From Mesostigma viride (Eukaryota > Streptophyta > Mesostigmatophyceae > Mesostigmatales > Mesostigmataceae), in contig RPFO01000009.1 in assembly GCA_009746045.1 (NCBI GenBank), positions 1-44,787 of the forward strand: a stretch of DNA of 44,787 nt, given 5' to 3'. Below are positions 1 through 10,475 of the stretch, piece by piece (position 1 is the first letter of the stretch; every line of letters starts with the position of its first letter). The notes below the pieces were generated by a model. That model was not told the origin of the DNA. It saw only the letters and a list, made by a program, of their open reading frames with translations, and made no database searches. Position numbers and translations under genes: made by a program.

Positions 1-510
1 CGAGGCATGCGGAGGTGGGGCCGGGGGGGAAGGCGGAGGCGGCGGGGAGGGTACGTGGAGGTGGTTGAGTTAGGGTCCTCCACCGATGAGGAGGACCGCG
101 GCACGGTCATTGGGAAGCCAAAAAAGAGGAAGAGGAAGGTGGCTGAAAGTCAGGCATCGACGCCGGCGGCGAAGGAGGTAGTGGCGTCGCCAGGGCCGCA
201 GACGAGGAGGAGGCGGGCTGCACAGCAGGCTGCGGAGACGTCGAACACGGGGGGGAAGGACGGAGATCCAGACTCGAGGGTGTGGAGGTGGGGACGGGGC
301 AAGGCGGAGGCGACGGGTACGGGGGGTGACGAGAAGTTCCAGAGAGGATGGCGGCGGAGGGGAGACGGGGGGGAAGGCGGAGGCGCTGCAGAAGGGAAGC
401 GTGGTGCGAGGCAGAGAGCGGAGGCGGCGATGAAGGTACTGGTGGTGGTCGATCCTCAGGCGAGTGCGGCGGCAGAGGGACGGTGGGGAAGCCGCCAGGG
501 CCAGAGTCGA
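1..510 (+). CDS. 5' part of a host gene: basic, low-complexity region with NLS, interrupted by a mobile element
   Basis: An open frame from position 7 encodes a basic, Arg/Gly/Ala-rich protein and may begin left of the window. It contains an acidic patch (STDEED) followed by a classic SV40-like nuclear localisation signal (KPKKRKRKV), so the product is probably nuclear. The DNA is internally repetitive: modules such as GGGGAAGGCGGAGGCG recur near 20, 290 and 375, and RGTV-GKP-type segments appear in two different frames. The host reading stops at 510, where the element begins. After removal of the element, the frame that joins the right half (7,163 onward) is not the NLS frame but another, open from about position 305. 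Introns or repeat-driven frame changes must therefore lie in this stretch. I infer it belongs with 7,160-8,375 because the flanks restore a sequence duplicated at 7,251-7,266. Real coding status and start are uncertain. Confidence 0.45.
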
Positions 511-615
511 GAGGGGATTCATAAGTGTTTGCTCAATTTCATAAATTTTACTCAATTTTTCCACATGTGATTAAATCCTTATATTTGTCAATAAAGCAGG
601 GGTCATCCAGCCTTC

Positions 616-2525
616 AGACCATGAAAATAGACCACCCACAAAAATTGGGCTCATTCTGAGCTCAAATGGTGACATGTGACAGCATACATGTGCAGTTTTT
701 CGTCATTTTCCCCCTTTTCTTACATGAAACAAATATGAATAGTGAACAAATGAACTCATATCAGGCTGGATTCTTGCAGGCAGCATTTATACCATGAAAA
801 TAGACCACCCACAAAAATTGGGCTCATTCTGAGCTCAAATGGTGACATGTGACAGCATACATGTGCAGTTTTTCGTCATTTCCCCCCTTTTCTTACATGA
901 AACAAATATGAACAGTGAACAAATGAACTCGTATCAGGCTGGGTTCTTGCAGGCAGCATCTATACCATGAAAATAGACCACCCACAAAAATTGGGCTCAT
1001 TCTGAGCTCAAATGGTGACATGTGACCGCATACATGTGCAGTTTTTCGTCATTTTCCCCCTTTTCTTACATGCAACAAATATGAATAGTGAACAAATGAA
1101 CTCATATCAGGCTGGATTCTTGCAGGCAGCATCTAGACCATGAAAATAGACCACCCACAAAAATTGGGCTCATTCTGAGCTCAAATGGTGACATGTGACA
1201 GCATACATGTGCAGTTTTTCGTCATTTTCCCCCTTTTCTTACATGAAACAAATATGAACAGTGAACAAATGAACTCATATCAGGCTGGGTTCTTGCAGGC
1301 AGCATCTAGACCATGAAAATAGACCTCCCTCAAAAATTGGGCTCATTCTGAGCTCAAATGGTGACATTTGACCGCATACATGTGCAGTTTTTCGTCATTT
1401 TCCCCCTTTTCTTACATGAAACAAATATGAATAGTGAACAAATGAACTCATATCAGGCTGGATTCTTGCAGGCAGCATCTAGACCATGAAAATAGACCAC
1501 CCACAAAAATTGGGCTCATTCTGAGCTCAAATGGTGACATGTGACAGCATACATGTGCAGTTTTTCGTCATTTTCCCCCTTTTCTTACATGAAACAAATA
1601 TGAACAGTGAACAAATGAACTCATATCAGGCTGGGTTCTTGCAGGCAGCATCTAGACCATGAAAATAGACCACCCACAAAAATTGGGCTCATTCTGAGCT
1701 CAAATGGTGACATTTGACCGCATACATGTGCAGTTTTTCGTCATTTTCCCCCTTTTCTTACATGAAACAAATATGAATAGTGGACAAATGAACTCATATC
1801 AGGCTGGATTCTTGCAGGCAGCATGTAGACCATGAAAATAGACCACCCACAAAAATTGGGCTCATTCTGAGCTCAAATGGTGACATGTGACAGCATACAT
1901 GTGCAGTTTTTCGTCATTTTCCCCCTTTTCTTACATGCAACAAATATGAATAGTGGACAAATGAACTCATTTCAGGCTGGATTCTTGCAGGCAGCATTTA
2001 TACCATGAAAATAGACCACCCACGAAAATTGGGCTCATTCTGAGCTCAAATGGTGACATGTGACAGCATACATGTGCAGTTTTTCGTCATTTTCCCCCTT
2101 TTCTTACATGAAACAAATATGAATAGTGAACAAATGAACTCATATCAGGCTGGATTCTTGCAGGCAGCATTTATACCATGAAAATAGACCACCCACGAAA
2201 ATTGGGCTCATTTTGAGCTCAAATGGTGACATGTGACAGCATACATGTGCAGTTTTTCGTCATTTTCCCCCTTTTCTTACATGAAACAAATATGAATAGT
2301 GAACAAATGAACTCATTTCAGGCTGGATTCTTGCAGGCAGCATCTAGACCATGAAAATAGACCACCCACAAAAATTGGGCTCATTCTGAGCTCAAATGGT
2401 GACATGTGACAGCATACATTTGCAGTTTTTCGTCATTTTCTCGGTTAACTTACATGAAACAAATATGAATAGTGAACAAATGAACTCATATCAAGTTGGA
2501 TTCTTGCAGGCAGCATTTAGAAAAT
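616..2525 (+). repeat. Left subterminal tandem array, 173-bp unit, about 11 copies
   Basis: ACCATGAAAATAGACCACCC recurs at 618, 791, 964 and 1,137 and onward, giving a 173-bp period. Copies differ by a few substitutions (ACATGTGACAG/ACATTTGACCG, GAACAGTG/GAATAGTG) that alternate in neighbouring copies, which suggests duplication of two-unit blocks. The last copy decays after about 2,440. Each unit holds short dyads, GAGCTC and CATACATGTG. The same unit forms the opposite-facing array at 5,490-7,075. Confidence 0.95.
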
Positions 2526-2773
2526 GCACATTGCCAGCTTTTACGTCATATCCCATTGAAAAAAAATAGATGAGCCATGAGCCATGAAACCTGTTCACCC
2601 AAATATGGTTTTATCCCATTTGATATATGTTCTACCAATTGTAAGGACATGTAATAAACCTATGAACCAAGGTCATAAGACACGGAATGTGTTGATCACA
2701 AGGCTGCTAGCCGCAAAGCATGCACCGAGAAGGTAGGGCAGCCATGAAAAATTAAAAGCCACATGCGGCAAGG
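2526..2773. other. Core of element, non-coding stretch
   Basis: This sequence joins the left array to the small minus-strand gene. It includes a short direct repeat (GAGCCATGAGCCATGA). I see no open frame or structure of note. It would contain the 3' untranslated region of the minus-strand gene if that is transcribed. Confidence 0.4.
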
Positions 2774-3115
2774 CTAGTCATCAGAGTCTGAATCAGGAAT
2801 GATGGGAGGCCGGCGCTTGTGGCGCGGGGTGGCCTTGGCTTGCTTCATTGCCGTGGAACGCTGGGCGACCTGCTTGCGAATGCACTCAGTAATGTCCGCC
2901 TTCCCTCGCGCAATGCTCGCAGGTGGAAGATTTGGCAACTGCACACCGGGGCATGCGCAAAGCGCAGCCTGCACCTCATCAAATCCCACTATTTCATCGT
3001 CGCCATCGGAGTATAGCAGATGGGCCATGTCGTGCTCCTTACTAAAGGCCGTCACGAGCGATTATTCTAGCTCCGCAAAATTATTGCAATCAGCCAATTT
3101 GATCGAATTCACCAT
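2774..3115 (-). pseudogene. Small acidic-tailed protein gene with an in-frame TAA
   Basis: Read on the minus strand from the ATG at 3,115 to the stop at 2,774, one frame gives a coherent polypeptide of about 113 codons, broken only by a TAA at 3,064-3,062. The residues on both sides look like one protein: MVNSIKLADCNNFAELE before the stop and SLVTAFSKEHDMAHLLY after it. The downstream part has an acidic segment (SDGDDEIVGFDEVQ), a basic segment (RHKRRPP) and the acidic C-terminus PDSDSDD, typical of small nuclear or DNA-associated proteins encoded by transposons. I do not recognise the family. A single base change (GAA or CAA to TAA) explains the break; reassignment of TAA is less likely because the other genes here do not need it. 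A shorter protein could still start at the ATG about 9 codons after the GTG at 3,055. Confidence 0.4.
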
Positions 3116-3204
3116 CGTCTCGCTCGGGGTTGGCACGCCTCTCCCAATGATGCCTCTCCTGCCTCTTTTGTGGCTCGATCTTCCACCGACTCAGCGCGGC
3201 GTAT

Positions 3205-3870
3205 GAAAGTTCCATTCATGCAGAATTCATTCACCGACCCCCAACACTGACCGTACAGCCAGAACATACGAAAAGGTCTTGCATTCTCAATGAAAATGGG
3301 CTGTAACGGCATTCCATTGAGAATTCCATTCAGAACTCATTCACCGACCCCCAACACTGACCGTACAGCCTGAATTGGGCTGAACATGCGAAAAGGACTT
3401 GCATTCTCAATGAAAATGGGCTGTTGCGGCATTCCATTGAGAATTCCATTGAGAACTCATTCACCGACCCCCAACACTGACCGTACAGCCTGAACTGGGC
3501 TGAACATGCGAAAAGGACTTGCATTCTCAATGAAAATGGGCTGTTGCGGCATTCCATTGAGAATTCCATTGAGAACTCATTCAACGACCCCCAACACTGA
3601 CCGTACAGCCTGAACTGGGCTGAACATGCAAAAAGGTCTTGCATTCTCAATGAAAATGGGCTGTTGCGGCATTCCATTGAGAATTCCATTGAGAACCCAT
3701 TCACCGACCCCCAACACTGACCGTACAGCCTGAACTGGGCTGAACATGCGAAAAGGACTTGCATTCTCAATGAAAATGGGCTGTTGCGGCATTCCATTGA
3801 GAATTCCATTGAGAACCCATGCACCGACCCCCAACACTGACCGTACAACCTGAACTGGGCTGAACATGCG
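3205..3870 (-). repeat. 120-bp tandem array, about 5.5 copies
   Basis: The unit (ACCGACCCCCAACACTGACC ... AATTCCATTGAGAAC) repeats exactly every 120 bp from about 3,227 to 3,860, with a few substitutions per copy. The first copy lacks 12 bp relative to later ones. Because 120 is a multiple of three, a frame of 186 codons stays open on the minus strand with a 40-residue repeat, but this is a by-product of the period. The array lies inside the core of the 6.65-kb element. ATTCCATTGAGAATTCCATTGAGAA is itself a short internal duplication. Confidence 0.9.
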
Positions 3871-4108
3871 AGAAACGAAGGACCATCCAAAAGTGAAAAA
3901 ATTCTGATTCAAACAGTCCGCGGTGTTGTCCGAGCCTCGCATGCAAATGGCATTTGAATGAACAAAGCACAGTGACCGTCGTCTTTGCGCGCGCGCGGCT
4001 GCAGGTGCGTACAGCCTGCCAAGCACTACCGGTAATTACTTTGTGCGCGCACGAACAAAACCAACGTCGCCGGCGATTGTTTACCAAAACGTGCCTGCAT
4101 AATATGAT

Positions 4109-4753
4109 ATGGCAATGAGTGAAACTGAGAACCAGAGGGCAAAACGCCTGTGTTATGCAAATACTTTAGGTGTTTGCGTGTTAGATCATGAAGATGGGGC
4201 AGATAACCAATGTCAGGGGAGATTGACGTGCAGGTGCTTTGTGTACGTCGAAAATATTGTTCATGAACGGATTTTGGCAACGGTGAAGAAATTCTGGAAG
4301 CTACGTAGATGGCATGATAGGTCAGTATGCTGTTCGGTTTTACAATTTCTTTTTCCGCCCAGTAGCTGCGGATATCGCGAGTATGGGTTATGGTACGCTT
4401 CTGGGCTAATGGGCGACCCGGGCAACAGAGGGACCTGGGCAGTTAGATGGGTCAAAGAGTCTCCATTTTTTCGTCGTGATATCGCAGTCACGCCTGGCGA
4501 AAACCACGGCGAGCGCGAGCCATATTTTACTTTTGCCGCAAGGCTGGGTGCTTCCCGGGCGTCACCGTCCTTTAATATATATTTCTTGAGCTGTTCCGCG
4601 CAGCTGGCGGCCTGGGCGCACGTCAAGAACAAGGTTCCGGATGTCATCCGCAACCGCGTCGTTCTAAATAAGCGTGTCAAGAGTATCGTAGCTTATAACT
4701 CCCGCAGACTTTATGATTCCGGTTCTTTTCGATGCCCAACGTCGTGGTTGTGA
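4109..4753 (+). CDS. Unidentified ORF in the core of the 6.65-kb element
   Basis: This 214-codon open frame starts with ATG and is the longest non-repetitive frame in the element. Its last third (CSAQLAAWAHVKNKVPDVIR, then a KRVKSIVAYNSRRLYDS stretch) looks protein-like; the middle is less convincing. I see no DDE triad, zinc finger, helicase or polymerase motif, no signal peptide and no obvious membrane segment. An antisense frame (4,261-4,680) is also open, so length alone is weak support. Its position between the subterminal arrays, where a transposase or accessory protein would lie, is the main reason to list it. It could be one exon of a longer gene or chance. Confidence 0.25.
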   Translation: MAMSETENQRAKRLCYANTLGVCVLDHEDGADNQCQGRLTCRCFVYVENIVHERILATVKKFWKLRRWHDRSVCCSVLQFLFPPSSCGYREYGLWYASGLMGDPGNRGTWAVRWVKESPFFRRDIAVTPGENHGEREPYFTFAARLGASRASPSFNIYFLSCSAQLAAWAHVKNKVPDVIRNRVVLNKRVKSIVAYNSRRLYDSGSFRCPTSWL

Positions 4754-5485
4754 TTACGCCTATGTCCGGGGAACTTAAAGGAAGTTTGCTGGGTAATGCT
4801 TTCTTTTCCCGTGTTGTCACTGAAAAGGTAAACGGCCTTGTGTCGTCAAAACAGCAGCAAGCAGAAGTCACTGTGCTTAGAATTGCAATGTGGTAGTTTG
4901 ATTTAAAACATATACTGCCTTGTTGCTGAAAACTTTTTCAAGGCCTGCTGGGATGTTGCCCATATGTTTCCAACGCTTTAACTCATGTCCAAGTGAGCTA
5001 GACTGGCTTGGAAACTTGAGCTTGTCATGCTTACATTGTGCTTGTATTGCTATTTGTGCCTCTTTGCAGTATCTGCTTTATATATAATTGAAGGCTTCAG
5101 CATCATTGTCGAGCACCGTGGTGGCAGCCAAGCCTCCAATAACGATCATGGACCTAACCTTGCCAAGTATTTGCTTCTTATTATTTCATTCTTTGGACTG
5201 AGCTAGCTTTGAGCTAGCTTTACACCTGCTATTTGGCCTGCACCATGGTCCCTGGCTGCCAGTTACATTTTGTGCCCCCCCCGGCAGGCTGCAGGGTCTA
5301 GGATAGCGAGGGTGTAACGTAGTAGACATGTTGTGGGCACCCTGGGTGCATTTTCAGGACCAGCCTTTACTTTACCTGGCCCTGCCTTCTTTCTGGGCAT
5401 ATTGTTGACTTGAGTGCTTGTTGGTCACTCGCGTAGCGACCCCCCTGCATTCATAAATCGTAAACCATTATACAATGAGCATATT
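4754..5485. other. Core of element, no gene recognised
   Basis: The base composition is mixed. A short tandem duplication (TGAGCTAGCTT, twice) occurs near 5,200-5,222. No long frame, RNA gene or clear signal is seen. Confidence 0.4.
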
Positions 5486-5489
5486 TCAT

Positions 5490-7075
5490 GGATGTTAAGC
5501 TTGCAAGAATCCAGCTTGATATGAGTTCATTTGGTCATGATTCCTATTTGTTTCATGTAAGAAACCGGTGCAAATGGCGTAAAACTGCATATTCATACTG
5601 TCACATGTCACCATTTGAGCTCATAATGAGCCCAATTTTTGTAGGTGGTGTAGTATTATGGTTTAAATGTAGCTTGCAAGAATCCAGCTGGATATGAGTT
5701 CATTGGTTCATGATTCCTATTTGTTTCATGTAAGAAACCGGTGCAAATGACAAAAGGTTGCATATTTATACTGTCACATGTCACCATTTGAGCTCATAAT
5801 GAGCCCAATTTTTGTAGGTGGTCTAGTATTATGGTTTAAATGTAGCTTGCAAGAATCCAGCTCGATATGAGCTCATTTGGTCATGATTCCTATTTATTTC
5901 GTGTAAGAAAACGATGAAAATGGCGTAAAACTGCATATTTATACTGTCACATGTCACCATTTGAGCTCATAATGAGCCCAATTTTTGTAGGTGGTGTAGT
6001 ATTATGGTTTAAATGTTGCTTGCAAGAATCCTGGCAGCTCGATATGAGTTCATTTGGTCATGATTCCTATTAGTTTCATGTAAGAAACCGGTGCAAATGA
6101 CGAAAAGCTGCATATTTACACTGTCACATGTCACCATTTGAGCTCAGAATGAGCCCAATTTTTGTGGGTGGTCTATTTTCATGGTCTAGATGCTGCTTGC
6201 AAGAATCCAGCCTGAAATGAGTTCATTTGTTCACTATTCATATTTGTTTCATGTCAGAAAAGGGGGAAAATGACGAAAAACTGCACATGTATGCTGTCAC
6301 ATGTCACCATTTGAGCTCAGAATGAGCCCAATTTTTGTGGGTGGTCTATTTTCATGGTCTAGATGCTGCCTGCAAGAATCCAGCCTGAAATGAGTTCATT
6401 TGTCCACTATTCATATTTGTTTCATGTAAGAAAAGGGGGAAAATGACGAAAAAATGCACATGTATGCTGTCACATGTCACCATTTGAGCTCAGAATGAGC
6501 CCAATTTTTGTGGGTGGTCTATTTTCATGGTCTACATGCTGCCTGCAAGAATCCAGCCTGAAATGAGTTCATTTGTCCACTATTCATATTTGTTTCATGT
6601 AAGAAAAGGGGGAAAATGACGAAAAACTGCACATGTATGCTGTCACATGTCACCATTTGAGCTCAGAATGAGCCCAATTTTTGTGGGTGGTCTATTTGCA
6701 TGGTCTACATGCTGCCTGCAAGAATCCAGCCTGAAATGAGTTCATTTGTCCACTATTCATATTTGTTTCATGTAAGAAAAGGGGGAAAATGACGAAAAAC
6801 TGCACATGTATGCTGTCACATGTCACCATTTGAGCTCAGAATGAGCCCAATTTTTGTGGGTGGTCTATTTTCATGGTCTAGATGCTGCCTGCAAGAATCC
6901 AGCCTGATATGAGTTCATTTGTTCACTATTCATATTTGTTTCATGTAAGAAAAGGGGGAAAATGACGAAAAACTGCACATGTATGCTGTCACATGTCACC
7001 ATTTGAGCTCAGAATGAGCCCAATTTTCGTGGGTGGTCTATTTTCATGGTCTACATGCTGCCTGCAACAGTCCAG
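5490..7075 (-). repeat. Right subterminal array of the 173-bp repeat, inverted, about 9 copies
   Basis: These are reverse-complement copies of the left array unit (for example CATGTCACCATTTGAGCTCA and GGTGGTCTATTTTCATGG). The inner copies (5,490-6,100) have diverged with their own shared variants: AAACCGGTGCAAATGGC, CATAATGAGCCC and GTAGTATTATGG. The outer copies (6,130-7,060) closely match the left array. The array thus has an old inner and a homogenised outer part. Confidence 0.95.
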
Positions 7076-7159
7076 CTTTAGGTACCCTCAGATCTGAAAG
7101 ATTTTTTTTTTACTCATTTGAAGACTTGTGAAATTGAGCAAACACCTATGAATCCCCTC

Positions 7160-8375
7160 CGAGTGAGAAGGCAGCGGGGGTGAAGGCGGGAGACTGCGCC
7201 GATCTTCCCCTCGACCTTGCTCTGGATGATGATGATGCAGGGACAGGGCCACAGTCGAGTGAGAAGGCAGCGGGGGTGAAGGCGGGAGACTGCGCCGATC
7301 TTCCCGTCGACCTTGCTGGGGATGATGATGATGCAGGGACTGCCAGCCCTGTGGAGATCGATCGCACCACTGACCCGGCATTTCCGGCAGAGTGTCCTGG
7401 TCCCGACGAGGACTGCAGGCACTGCACGGAGAGTGCGGAACTGTTGAGAAAGCACGGTGAGCACAGGGTGAAGGCTGGCCGGGAGCACACGGGGAAATGG
7501 GGGGATAACAGCTGTGCCCCAGACGCTGCCATCGAGTTTGCCAACGCGGGAGCTGCGGTGGTGTCTGGTGGCGGGGTCGGGCTAGCACAGCTTCTCACGG
7601 GTCGAGCGAGGGGTCGCGCCCATGACCCCCAGCGATGCGAGCTGGGCACGTGCATCATCCGGTGGTTTATCGCTATCGATACAGAGCCGCGCAAGAATTA
7701 CGAGCGGTGGCAGAAGAGGGTGCACAAAGGATGCGCTGATGCATTGCAGAAGCCGGTGGGCAAATTCCTGGGTGCTGGGCGCTGCTTGACGACTGTGATG
7801 TGGCATCTGCAGGGGTGCGACCTCCGCGAAGTAGGCCACACATGTCGCCCCACGGAGGAGCTGCTCGTGAAGCTTCCTATCGACTGCCACATGAAGTGCA
7901 CGCCATCGCGACGCCATGGTGGACACTCCATCGCCGAGGCCATCCAGATGGCGCTGACCCAAGGGTGCGGCACCAACGGTAACACGTTGTGCACCCCTGG
8001 GTGCGCGGGTTTCCATGAACCCCCTGTACGAGTCTTCAAGACTGTCCCTCCATGATCCCGGTCATGGACTTCTTCATGGAGACTCTGCCGGCAAAGACTG
8101 CGCACCAACTGCCGGAAGAGATCGTGGTACGCATCACGGTGGGGGGCGAAGAGCGTAAAAGGTACGAGGTGACTGCGTGGCTCTGCGCCGTCCTCGTGTA
8201 TAAAGCGGAGAAGCACTGGCAGCTCCTACGGCGCGCTGGCAGGGCCGCGGCGTGGCGTGAAGTGGACAGTTTTGTTCACCCCAGGAACACCGTGCCCTTG
8301 GAAGGTGCAATTGGCGACAGGGCCAAGGACACGCTAGCCTGCATGTATATTGTGGCTGAGGCACACCCTGTTTAG
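7160..8375 (+). CDS. 3' part of interrupted host gene: Cys-rich, ubiquitin-protease-like (tentative)
   Basis: The frame is open from the element border to 8,055 and a second frame runs to 8,375. A GT at 7,979 and AG at 8,039-8,040 define a 62-bp intron that joins them exactly in phase (codon split G/AC). The product starts with two acidic 32-residue repeats (KAGDCADLP...LDDDDAGT). It continues through Cys-rich sequence to WGDNSCAPDAAIEF and ends with YEVTAWLCAVLV, EKHW and WREVDSF. These resemble the Cys box (NxCxxxxxxQ-like), His box and Asp of C19-type ubiquitin proteases, several of which occur in mobile-element-derived genes. The Gln/Asn of the oxyanion hole is not obvious, so activity is unproven. 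The N-terminus is displaced by the element at 511-7,159, so this copy is probably non-functional unless the element is spliced out or excised. An alternative is an unrelated Cys-rich protein. Confidence 0.45.
7161..7348 (+). repeat. 96-bp tandem duplication in the host gene
   Basis: GAGTGAGAAGGCAGCGGGGG starts at 7,161 and again at 7,257. The 96-bp unit (32 codons) keeps the frame and encodes an acidic repeat ending DDDDAG. The second copy's upstream junction preserves the pre-insertion sequence of the element target, which is how the empty site was inferred. Confidence 0.9.
7979..8040 (+). other. Predicted 62-bp GT-AG intron
   Basis: The donor is ACG|GTAACA and the acceptor TTCAAG|ACTG. Removing the intron converts the frame that stops at 8,055 into the frame that runs to 8,375. 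It bypasses a stop in each frame. It is an inference from phase only. Confidence 0.5.
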
Positions 8376-9905
8376 GTGTTCACCATGCACGCATGTATCC
8401 TGGGCTTCCCGGCTTTGTCTCAATAGCTGCAGCTCCAGTTTCATCCTGTCATGGCCTGACACTCCAGGCGCCCCAGCTTAGGGGAATACAGCAGTAGTAG
8501 TGTAGAATAGATAGACCGTGGCCATGTACATGTATACGCCTCCTAGAGGCCCTATCCCAGCTAAGCCACGCGCTTTATTTCATCATGTACATGTGTGCCT
8601 ATGATGAGCCACACTCCAGACGATGCCTAGCCTTATTTAGTAATGTTGTGCCCATGCAGGGAGTCACTCCCTGCTGAGAAGCCATGCCATAGCTCCTGTA
8701 TAGCCATGATGATCTTCCCCCTCACAGGCATGCTCCCCCCTTACCCGGGCATAGCGTGATAGACCATGAGGGTGCGGGTGCCCTGGTGCACCTAGAGCAA
8801 GTGTTGTTTACATTCCCACCCTTGCAGGAAGTAGCTTAGAATGTATTATAGGCTCATATGCCCCTTCTCAGGGCTATGTGCTATACATATACTCCCAACG
8901 GAGTTATGTTCCTAATTAATTAATTAATTAATTAATGGCCTGACAGGAGCATAGGTACAAAACTTGAATCCTGGACACATGTATGGAGTGAGAGATGTAT
9001 TCCTGGACGAATGCATGATGAACAAGGCCCACATGGATCGAGCACACTTGTTGCACACATTGCATTAATGCCCATGCAGCTTTGTCAAGAAGGCTCCACG
9101 CCCATGATAATATGTTTTACTACCCAGGGTAAGGATGACCCTGCATGGTGTAAAGGAGACAGCCTGGTGTGATTGCATCCCCTATGCATCTGCTGACCTT
9201 GGGACTGTTTTAAATATATTGCACCCACACTGTATAGATGCCAGGCGGTGCTACTGAGCATTTCAGATGGCAACTGTGACCTGACTAGATCCTTTATACT
9301 GAAAGAAGGACGGTTGTATCAGTTCCCCTGTTGTTGTGTATAGCCATCAAGGATATCATGGTAGCTAGCAGTATATTAAGTGAGACAACTATAATTCTTA
9401 GGGTTATTTTGATCCACGAGGGCCCCAGCAGGAGCGAGTTACTAATTAAGTCTGGGCCGCTGTTTTTAGGCTATATAGTAGTGGACCTACATGTACATAT
9501 TGACGTCTTGGGGAGACATCCACTATCTTTGTTGGGGAAAAGAAGTTGTCCGTGACGTACCCACAACAGCCACACGATACTATTCCATGAATTAATTTGT
9601 TATGTTCGAAACGTACGTGTTACAAATATTGGAATTAATAACATGAAATCATGTAACACATGTGCAGCTGACTAGGGGCATATTAGTTGTCTCACTTCAA
9701 ATATGGCGTTGGATCACCATGCGTCCATGTCCCAGTTAATAGTGTTTTTACTACATTATGTGATACAACCTGTTGGTGATGGGTGTAAACTGCCACCTAC
9801 TCGATCTGGGTGCCCAAGTGCACATGCACCTCCATGTATTCCAGGAAGCACGCTAGACAGGACCCCTAGGGTAGAGAGCTAGGATACAACAGTGTTGGCT
9901 TCATG
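8376..9905. other. Intergenic DNA without recognised genes
   Basis: This is about 1.5 kb of mixed composition. It contains a TAAT microsatellite at about 8,912-8,936 and several TACATGTA-type dyads. The only open frames are under 80 codons and have no recognisable features. Confidence 0.5.
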
Positions 9906-10352
9906 TTGTAGATAGCTTTGACCGGTAGGATTGCGTGTCCCCATCCATCCATCCATCCATCCATCCCTCCCTCCCTCCCTCCCTCCCTCCCTCCCTCCAT
10001 CCATCCATCCATCCATCCATCCATCCATCCATCCATCCATCCATCCATCCATCCATCCATCCATCCATCCATCCATCCATCCCTCCCTCCCTCCCTCCCT
10101 CCCTCCATCCATCCATCCATCCATCCATCCATCCATCCATCCATCCATCCATCCATCCATCCATCCATCCATCCATCCATCCATCCATCCATCCATCCAT
10201 CCCTCCCTCCCTCCCTCCCTCCCTCCATCCATCCATCCATCCATCCAGCCAGCCAGCCAGCCAGCCAGCCATCCAGCCATCCATCCATCCATCCATCCAT
10301 CCATCCATCCATCCATCCATCCATCCATCCATCCATCCATCCATCCATCCAT

Positions 10353-10387
<35 letters not shown>

Positions 10388-10475
10388 TCCAGCCAGCCAT
10401 CCATCCATCCATCCATCCATCCATCCATCCATCCATCGGGGTTAATGCTCCGTGACTCCGCGACGCGAGCACGAG
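9906..10475. repeat. Microsatellite module, copy 1: conserved flanks around CCAT/CCCT/CCAG tetranucleotides
   Basis: The left flank TGTAGATAGCTTTGACCGGT (9,907 onward, continuing AGGATTGCGTG) and the right flank GGGTTAATGCTCCGTGACTC (10,438 onward) bracket about 500 bp of tetranucleotide repeats. The array is segmental: CCAT blocks alternate with runs of five or six CCCT (about 9,964, 10,080, 10,200) and with CCAG runs (about 10,246 and 10,355). All three frames on both strands stay open through it, so the predicted IHPSIHPS-type proteins are artefacts. Confidence 0.95.

Larger units (their letters stand above)
511..7159. mobile_element. 6.65-kb DNA element with TIRs, 3-bp TSD and subterminal 173-bp arrays
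   Basis: Both ends carry the same 31-bp inverted repeat beginning GAGGGGATTCATA and continuing GTGTTTGCTCAATTTCA, at 511-541 and, inverted, at 7,129-7,159, with one mismatch. CGA stands directly outside each end (508-510 and 7,160-7,162). Removing the element plus one CGA restores AGTCGAGTGAGAAG, which is the same string as the uninterrupted internal duplicate at 7,253-7,266. Inside, two inverted arrays of a 173-bp repeat form long subterminal regions around a 3-kb core. A 3-bp duplication with repeat-rich subterminal regions recalls CACTA/EnSpm or PIF-Harbinger elements. The termini are not CACTA, however, and I recognise no transposase in the core. It is therefore probably a non-autonomous or undescribed cut-and-paste element. 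Confidence 0.8.

Noticed and set aside
3062-3064. Reassigned stop codon (TAA read as an amino acid)
   Set aside because: The kinase, transposase and right half of the host gene need no reassigned stops; a single nonsense mutation is simpler.
3330-3890. 186-codon minus-strand repeat protein
   Set aside because: Follows from the 120-bp period; listed as a repeat with only a low-interest coding question.
9331-9555. 74-codon frame
   Set aside because: Short, no motif, no splice or promoter context.
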